Under the pieces are notes generated by a model. That model made no database searches, had not been told where the DNA came from, and saw nothing but the letters and a program-made list of their open reading frames with translations. 64,000 nucleotides of DNA from CAZMHJ01 sp964566075 (GTDB lineage Bacteria > Patescibacteriota > Saccharimonadia > Saccharimonadales > CAIOMD01), in NCBI GenBank assembly GCA_964566075.1, contig CAZMHJ010000001.1, positions 79,639-143,638 on the forward strand, written 5' to 3'. A program made the translations under genes and the position numbers. Shown piece after piece: positions 59,201 through 64,000 of this stretch (its first letter is position 1; the number at the start of each line of letters is the position of its first letter).

Positions 59201-60774
59201 TGGAAATTCTTGTCGTGGCGAATTGTGTTCAGGGCTTCTGTTATTTTATCTTGGACTACATCGAGTGCTTCGTCTTTATCCGATAGCACAAGCACCGACT
59301 GACCATCAAGCAAGGCTTTACAGACTATAGCCGTAATAGTATGACTTTTTCCTGTTCCCGGTGGACCTTCAAGGATTACAATATTGCAATCATCTTTTTG
59401 CAATGCGAGCATAACTTGTTTCTGCTCTTCGTTAAGGGGAATAGGACTTTGTATTACAAGCTTTTCTGATATTTCTTTCTCATCCCATTCGTCCGCTATA
59501 TCTTCGATAAACTTCTCAGGGTTTTCCGAGATAAAGCCATTTATTAATTCAGAAAATGATTCCGCTAAGTCACCCTCATCATTAATAATCTCCTCGTAGT
59601 CATTAATAAGTGCTTCATCTGACTTATCAAATAAAAATAGCTGTAATCGATTATTAATCTTAACGACTAAATTCGACTTTGATTGATTGGTAGTTTCTTT
59701 CAGATCTACAGCGTCTACATCCAGCATTGAAGCAAGCTTGTTTATGACTTCCTGTAGCTTGGCTAGAAGCTCTTTCTTATTGTCGATGTATAAAATACGA
59801 TCAAGCTTATTGCCCATACTTTCTTTATTACCAGTCTGAAGATTGAACTCTTGTAAGACGTATTCAATTGCTTTGGTATTTACAAAGATACGGCTATCCA
59901 TCTCTAGCTTTATTTCAGTGCCACTTTGGATAGTATTTACAGGGCTATAGAAAAGCGGGAATGAGAATGTATTTATACTCAGTTCGCAAAAATATACGTA
60001 TAACTCGGTCTTATCAAGCATCTCCTTGTTTCGGTGCAATTGATACACTTCGGAATAAGCATCTGCGGTACTGAAGTCGTGGAAGAAGTCTTTAAGAAGT
60101 TTAATAACAGTATCTTTAGAGAACTGGTCTTTAAAGTATTCTTTAAGTGCCTCGGGTTTTTCATTATCGGCGTAATACGTCTTTAGCACGCCATCCAGTG
60201 AACCCTCAAGAACATTAAATAGTTTTTCTCTACTATCTACTTCTAGCTGGAATAGTCCCGCTTCAGTACTTAATCCGGCAGCCTGTAGTGGTTTCTCAAT
60301 ATCTGAAATAAGTGGAACGATGATCTTTGAGGCTATGCTTTGTTTGATTTGCTCTACGGCTTCTTCGAGGTAATTATCGTATTGCTTCTGATTATCGAGG
60401 CGAGCTTTGTCTATGTCTTCTGTGATATTTTCAATTAGCTTTGCAAGGTCTGTGTCTGACAGCTTGTCGATCCGATGTTCAACTAGCTCTGTAAGTGAAG
60501 CAGGGATCTTTGTTGTATATTGTTTCTGTTCAATCGGGAATTCTTCTTTGGTAAAACCCGATATTAAATTCTTGTACAGATCTTTGTAGAGTGATGGATA
60601 TTTATCAAGGTAAAGACCAACCGATAAACCTTTGTTCATACGACTAGATAAGTTGCGTTTCGGCTGTCTACGCTTCTTGAAGTCTGTCTCAAGGAAAAGC
60701 ATAAAGTACTTTGCCAATTCAATGACAAAATCTTTTCCTATAACTTTATTGGTAGTTTCTTGGTCTGTGTCCAT
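56258..60774 (-). CDS. Large SF1 helicase with C-terminal nuclease-like domain (3' end in gap)
   Basis: At least 1,505 aa. Residues 1-460 are an unassigned helical N-terminal part. A DNA2/NAM7-type SF1 helicase follows: Walker A EGPPGTGKSHTI (about 467), a long coiled-coil insertion (about 600-1050), Walker B/motif II VIIDEASQ (about 1108), motif III LGDDKQF, and motif VI LNVGFSRAKETV (about 1368). The final part has VDFLMVYGKQKIVIEYDGFKEHF, a D-x-n-E-x-D/K arrangement typical of Vsr/DUF559-like PD-(D/E)xK nucleases. Helicase-nuclease proteins of this plan occur in anti-phage systems. The last residues are missing in the gap. A TATACT box lies 14 bases before the ATG. Confidence 0.85.
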
Positions 60775-60830
60775 ATTATTTATGTTTTAGTATAGCCCTA
60801 AAAGAGGTGAAAAGTAACCATAAGTTGATC

Positions 60831-61445
60831 TCAAAGCCACGTTCCACCTGCGTGTGTAGCCATAGGTAGCCAATTATCGATATGGTAAGTTCCGTCTTTG
60901 TCAGGATCGATACTCTTAAATGGTAGTATATTAGCTACGTCCGGTAACAAATCTGCTAACTCGGGTATGTCCGTAAACTTTATCGGCTTTCCGGCGAATA
61001 ACTCATCATAGGGTGCTTCAAATAGATTGATAACACGCTTTTTGAAGGGCTTATGAGGCTTGATGATCTCAAACTCAGTTTGTAGCCAGTCTGCTTTGCC
61101 AGAGCCGTATGATCTAGCTTGTAAAATAATGATTGGCTTAAGTTCACTGAAAGACATAGCAATGCCAGTCTCCGAGTATTTTACTTCAGAGAGTTTACCT
61201 TCGCAGTAATCACGATAATGTAAAAAGTCCTTGTGCAAGCTATCAAAATCACGAGTGTTTGAACGACAACGAAGCTCTACATTATCTTTTACTGGATCTA
61301 CAGCAAAGATGTATAGGTACTTGGCTGTACCTTGATGTGAGCAAAAACGATCAGTGTACCAAAAGAAATTAGGACGCTTATCGCTTGCCGGTTTAAGCGT
61401 TTCAAAAAGCATATCTGAATTGTGTATTAAAAGTAATTTACTCAT
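60831..61445 (-). CDS. Unknown protein coupled to an alpha/beta hydrolase
   Basis: A 204-aa cytoplasmic protein with mixed alpha/beta pattern. Segments such as KLLLIHNSD, FFWYTDRFCSHQG and IIILQARSYGSGKADWLQTEFEII are not familiar to me. The start overlaps the stop of the alpha/beta hydrolase gene by four bases (ATGA), so the two are co-translated and probably work together. It ends 56 bases before the helicase start on the same strand and may be in one transcript with it. No signal peptide or membrane helix. Confidence 0.7.
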   Translation of the reverse strand: MSKLLLIHNSDMLFETLKPASDKRPNFFWYTDRFCSHQGTAKYLYIFAVDPVKDNVELRCRSNTRDFDSLHKDFLHYRDYCEGKLSEVKYSETGIAMSFSELKPIIILQARSYGSGKADWLQTEFEIIKPHKPFKKRVINLFEAPYDELFAGKPIKFTDIPELADLLPDVANILPFKSIDPDKDGTYHIDNWLPMATHAGGTWL

Positions 61446-62077
61446 AACGCCTCAAAAAGATATTCATTAGGGGCATTTAGAAATTTAGAGAAAGCTATAC
61501 CCGAAAAATTATGATCAGCACCCTCGACTATTACTGTGCTCACCTTATCAGACTTATATTGATCAGCTATCATTTGGGCTTCTACACGTGACGGATCATC
61601 AGAGCTTATAAGCATAACTGTGTAGCCAGCAAACGAACTCAGACCTTGCTTGATTTTATCAGTACCAAGTTTTGTAGCGGGATTAATTAGTAGCATCTTT
61701 GAAATGCTCGGGTAATCATAGGCTAGTTGTGAAATGACTGAAGCACCGGCTGAATGTGCCATTACCCTAATCTCTATATCATCTGAACCAGCAATGTCGT
61801 TCTTATTGCTATTTATAAACTCTAGAATATGCATAATATTACTTTCCCAATGGAAAGAACTTATGAAAGGGTTAGACATTCTTACTACCGATACGCCGTG
61901 TTGCTCGTGCACTGTTTCCGCAATCCTCTTGTATTTATTCTCATAGCCGTCCAGTGAGCCATCTACGCCCGGAATTACCAACAGAACAACACCGCTCTTT
62001 GAGGGTGTTACGGCAATATCCAGCGAGCAATTGATAGTTACATCGTTCTTATGTTCTTGCCATTCAAGTATTTGCAT
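61442..62077 (-). CDS. Alpha/beta-hydrolase fold protein
   Basis: A 211-aa soluble protein of alpha/beta-hydrolase fold. The nucleophile elbow is A-H-S-A-G (VMAHSAGASVIS; first Gly replaced by Ala), an oxyanion-type loop lies in VIPGVDGSLDGYE, the acid is probably in ISSDDPSRVEA and the His in VEGADHNFSG, so a full triad can be assigned. Esterase, thioesterase or peptidase activity is possible; substrate unknown. A GATAAT hexamer lies eight bases before the ATG. It heads a small minus-strand unit with the 204-aa gene, perhaps including the helicase. Confidence 0.8.
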   Translation of the reverse strand: MQILEWQEHKNDVTINCSLDIAVTPSKSGVVLLVIPGVDGSLDGYENKYKRIAETVHEQHGVSVVRMSNPFISSFHWESNIMHILEFINSNKNDIAGSDDIEIRVMAHSAGASVISQLAYDYPSISKMLLINPATKLGTDKIKQGLSSFAGYTVMLISSDDPSRVEAQMIADQYKSDKVSTVIVEGADHNFSGIAFSKFLNAPNEYLFEAL

Positions 62078-62094
62078 ATAGTGTAATTATCTCA

Positions 62095-63258
62095 TTATTG
62101 AGCGTTGATTGCGTCAATACAGGCTTGATAAGCACCTGTTCCTGCATATTGATTACATTGGCTATAGTTTTTTGCCGGTGGATTACTGGTATTATTTGGA
62201 GCAACGTAAGTACCAACTTCTATAATTTTGTCATAGCCGGGATATGAATAGCCTTGCACTACTTTGCCATTAGAGTCAGGCGTACACGATGTTGAATAGC
62301 CATTTACGCCTTCTTGACGCACTTTCTGCTGTCCTTGCGGAAGATAAGGGTTATTCTCGTAGTGTGTCTTATATGGAGTTGGTGTTTGAGAACATTCTCC
62401 TGATGAATACTGCTTAGTTTTTTGAGCTTGAGCCGTACCATTGGTTGTAGCTCCATTGGAGTTACTTACTGGCTTGGGCTGACCAAAATGTTGAACAACG
62501 ATTAACTGCTTGCCCTGATTAACAAAGTTATCGCTAACACATACACCAAAACCAACCTCACTAAAACTTTCATCAAGTAAGTTATTCCTATGACCTTCGC
62601 TATTCATCCAGCCTGTAGTAACGTCACTTTCACTCGTGAAGCCGTATGCTTGGTTCTCTCCAACTCTTCCGTGACTATAGCCAGTCTGGTCTATAAATCT
62701 CCACGGTTCAGCACCATTCTTGTCGTTATGCGACCAGTAATCATTCTTGACCATATCGTCACACTTAAGAAGAGCACTGTCATTCAGCTTGGTATTAAGT
62801 GCAAGCGGAGCTTTGCCGTTCTTGGTACGTTCATCATTCGTTAATGTAAGTAGTTTGTCGGGAGCGAATGATAAGCCTTCTACATAACCTTGCTGACCGG
62901 CTAGTCCTTCTACAGCTCCAAACTGCGAAGTTTTATCAAGATGACTGAATGAAGCAATCGCAATGATCATTGCAATAACAACTAATGGCATTAAAACTAA
63001 GAATGATTTTTTAGTCCAACGTAGTAAAGTTCTTTTGCTTTTACGGAATACACGCACATATATAGCCAGAACTGTGAGAAGCACCACTGAAGCAACGACT
63101 GTTAGTGCTATCATATCGCCAAATGATTTAGGCTCGTCTAAAGCCCAAGCACATAGAAATAGTACAGTTCCAGCTATAAGTACTAGGATTGATGCAAGAC
63201 CAAGCCAAATAGCTTTTAGTAATAGTCTTGCGAGCTTCTTGGGTTTATTCTTTTTCAT
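62095..63258 (-). CDS. Membrane-anchored CAP (SCP/PR-1) domain protein
   Basis: A 387-aa protein: three membrane helices in the first 130 residues, then an external CAP domain with LTLTNDERTKNGKAPLALN, LNDSALLKCDDMVKNDYWSHND, GENQAYGF and HRNNLLDESFSEVGFG, the four family blocks including the two His and two Glu/Asp of the cavity. A Ser/Thr/Gln-rich tail with several Cys follows. The frame reaches 63321, but the Lys-rich MKKNKPKKL at 63258 is the natural N-terminus; no Shine-Dalgarno site is seen. CAP proteins bind lipids or act on cell walls. The start codon sits in a copy of a repeated element (see 63257-63383). Confidence 0.87.
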   Translation of the reverse strand: MKKNKPKKLARLLLKAIWLGLASILVLIAGTVLFLCAWALDEPKSFGDMIALTVVASVVLLTVLAIYVRVFRKSKRTLLRWTKKSFLVLMPLVVIAMIIAIASFSHLDKTSQFGAVEGLAGQQGYVEGLSFAPDKLLTLTNDERTKNGKAPLALNTKLNDSALLKCDDMVKNDYWSHNDKNGAEPWRFIDQTGYSHGRVGENQAYGFTSESDVTTGWMNSEGHRNNLLDESFSEVGFGVCVSDNFVNQGKQLIVVQHFGQPKPVSNSNGATTNGTAQAQKTKQYSSGECSQTPTPYKTHYENNPYLPQGQQKVRQEGVNGYSTSCTPDSNGKVVQGYSYPGYDKIIEVGTYVAPNNTSNPPAKNYSQCNQYAGTGAYQACIDAINAQ

Positions 63259-63383
63259 TGCGTAGGTTTTTCTGGCGGATACAAAAACCCGCCACAGAGC
63301 TATGACCGAAGCCACATACAACCGTTTCCAGTTGCAACCTACGCAAATAGATGCCCAATGACGGGATTACATTTGCGTAGGTT
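63257..63383. repeat. Repeated element AACCTACGCAA, including a 13-bp palindrome
   Basis: AACCTACGCAAAT (63336-63348) and ATTTGCGTAGGTT (63371-63383) form a perfect 13-bp inverted repeat with a 22-base loop. A third copy, ATTGCGTAGGTT at 63257-63268, covers the start codon of the CAP gene. The set could be an operator through which the CAP gene (or its divergent neighbour) is controlled, or a site-specific recombination or attachment site. Confidence 0.6.
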
Positions 63384-63479
63384 TTGCGATCATACCTTCC
63401 TCAAAAGAGGTGGCTCTAGATCACGGTGGTTTGCACCACTTGTAAATGATTATACGTCAATTAGAGGGCGTAAGACCAT

Positions 63480-63732
63480 ATCTCTGTAAGGATTGTTGTA
63501 TATTGACATACGACCTCTGTAAGAATGTTGATTTTTGTTTACTCTTTTACCTCTGTAGTAATGTCATCTTTTGTCATCACTTACACCGTTAGAACATTAT
63601 CAATTGTTATCAATGAACGTGCCTCTAGATACTGCCATTAGGCATATAAATATATACGTATAAGGGGATGGAACTGATAGAGAGAGGTAAGGCGGGGGGT
63701 ATACCTCTGTTAAAATGTTATCTTTTGTTACT
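63480..63732 (+). repeat. Iteron-like direct repeats (about 28 bp, four copies)
   Basis: Copies starting near 63480 (weak), 63513, 63549 and 63703 share ACCTCTGT, then AATGT about three bases later, then TTTTGT. The first three are 33 and 36 bases apart, about three helical turns; the last ends ten bases before the ATG of the partial gene at 63743. They are same-strand, imperfect repeats in an otherwise gene-free 360-base stretch. This suits iterons of a replication origin or operator sites of the downstream gene. A purine-rich GATAGAGAGAGG tract lies between copies 3 and 4. Confidence 0.6.
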
Positions 63733-63742
63733 ATATACATAT

Positions 63743-64000
63743 ATGGACACAACCGAAGTACGAGATCAACTTGCATACGTTGCCGAAGAGTTGGAGCGTC
63801 AGTCTGCTTTGGCAGGTAAAAGCTTCAAGTTCTTTATAAACAAACGTTTGATTGATTACTTCGGCAATCGTCAGGTTGCTTATAAAAGAACATCAGTAGC
63901 ACTGGCTATCTTGGAAGATAAACTTGAGCTTATCAAGGTCACAAATTCGTATTTTGTTGAGCTTGAATATGATGAAGTTGATAGATACGACAGGGCTTGG
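63743..64000 (+). CDS. Unknown protein, N-terminal 86 residues (runs off window end)
   Basis: Begins MDTTEVRDQLAYVAEEL and continues as a mixed helical protein (LAGKSFKFFINKRLIDYFGNRQVAY, later NSYFVELEYDEVDRYDRAW) to the last base. I do not recognise a family. It lies directly behind the four iteron-like repeats, so it may be a DNA-binding or replication/partition-type protein acting on them, but no helix-turn-helix can be identified in the visible part. A TATATA sequence is present just before the ATG. Confidence 0.65.
   Translation, partial: MDTTEVRDQLAYVAEELERQSALAGKSFKFFINKRLIDYFGNRQVAYKRTSVALAILEDKLELIKVTNSYFVELEYDEVDRYDRAW

Noticed and set aside
63480..63732. CRISPR array
   Set aside because: Copies are imperfect, spacing is uneven (33, 36 and 154 bases) and no uniform spacers or cas genes are present.
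1..64000. Recoded UGA (as in Gracilibacteria or SR1)
   Set aside because: UGA serves as a normal terminator at several gene ends, and conserved Gly positions are coded by GGN in all genes checked.

Overview
The window reads as one stretch of a small, streamlined bacterial chromosome, most likely from the Candidate Phyla Radiation and within it Candidatus Saccharibacteria (TM7). This placement is inferred from gene content (a transketolase split into two subunits, a glutaredoxin-thioredoxin reductase fusion, many small membrane-anchored or secreted proteins, no biosynthetic operons) and not from a marker-gene tree. UGA behaves as a normal stop. The assembly has four N-gaps (4774-4783, 16249-16348, 24074-24173, 56248-56257); each cuts a gene.

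Layout. 1-4.6 kb: a minus-strand sugar-phosphate operon (gap, rpiB, rpe, tktN, tktC) behind a palindrome-covered promoter, plus ppa and a NUDIX hydrolase. 4.7-8.9 kb: glycerophosphodiesterase, a cytochrome-b5-like protein, a fasciclin protein, a MarR/thioredoxin reductase/glutaredoxin redox group and a membrane FKBP isomerase. 9-13.5 kb: an RND exporter and an ABC exporter. 13.5-14.5 kb: an RNA locus with tRNA-Lys(CTT), a second tRNA-like gene with an abnormal anticodon arm, and consecutive GC-rich stem-loops filling the spacers. 14.5-18 kb: pheS-pheT. 18-28.8 kb: a GC3-rich orphan gene, yajQ, a structured intergenic region, a GH63-like glycosidase, rmuC, DUF308, two AI-2E-family proteins, an MscS channel, dsbB and two envelope proteins.

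28.9-44.8 kb: a lactate/glycolate-type FAD dehydrogenase divergent from type II NADH dehydrogenase, a divergent enolase, a metal cluster (VIT transporter, histidine kinase, response regulator, NRAMP relative), an acetate-kinase homologue stripped of catalytic residues, an ABC-2 exporter, a secreted PIG-L deacetylase, a polytopic membrane protein, VKOR and a YkvA-type protein. 44.8-53.2 kb: a DEAH helicase, two class-A-beta-lactamase-fold secreted proteins, a 46-aa membrane peptide, Tag-like glycosylase, DUF1697, a SapA-like secreted protein and a GT4 glycosyltransferase.

53.3-64 kb looks accessory: a protein with a C-terminal HEPN motif, a divergent 58-aa protein coupled to a HAD phosphatase, a zinc-ribbon/WYL-like protein (apparently frameshifted in a homopolymer) beside a ~1,500-residue SF1 helicase with a C-terminal nuclease-like domain, an unknown protein coupled to an alpha/beta hydrolase, a CAP-domain membrane protein, and a repeat-rich region leading into a gene cut by the window end. 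The helicase-nuclease, WYL-like and HEPN combination is the best candidate for an undescribed defence system; this is inference.

Window-wide signal: at least ten genes have a TAnnnT -10 hexamer ending exactly six bases before the start codon, which predicts leaderless mRNAs, while other genes carry good Shine-Dalgarno sites.
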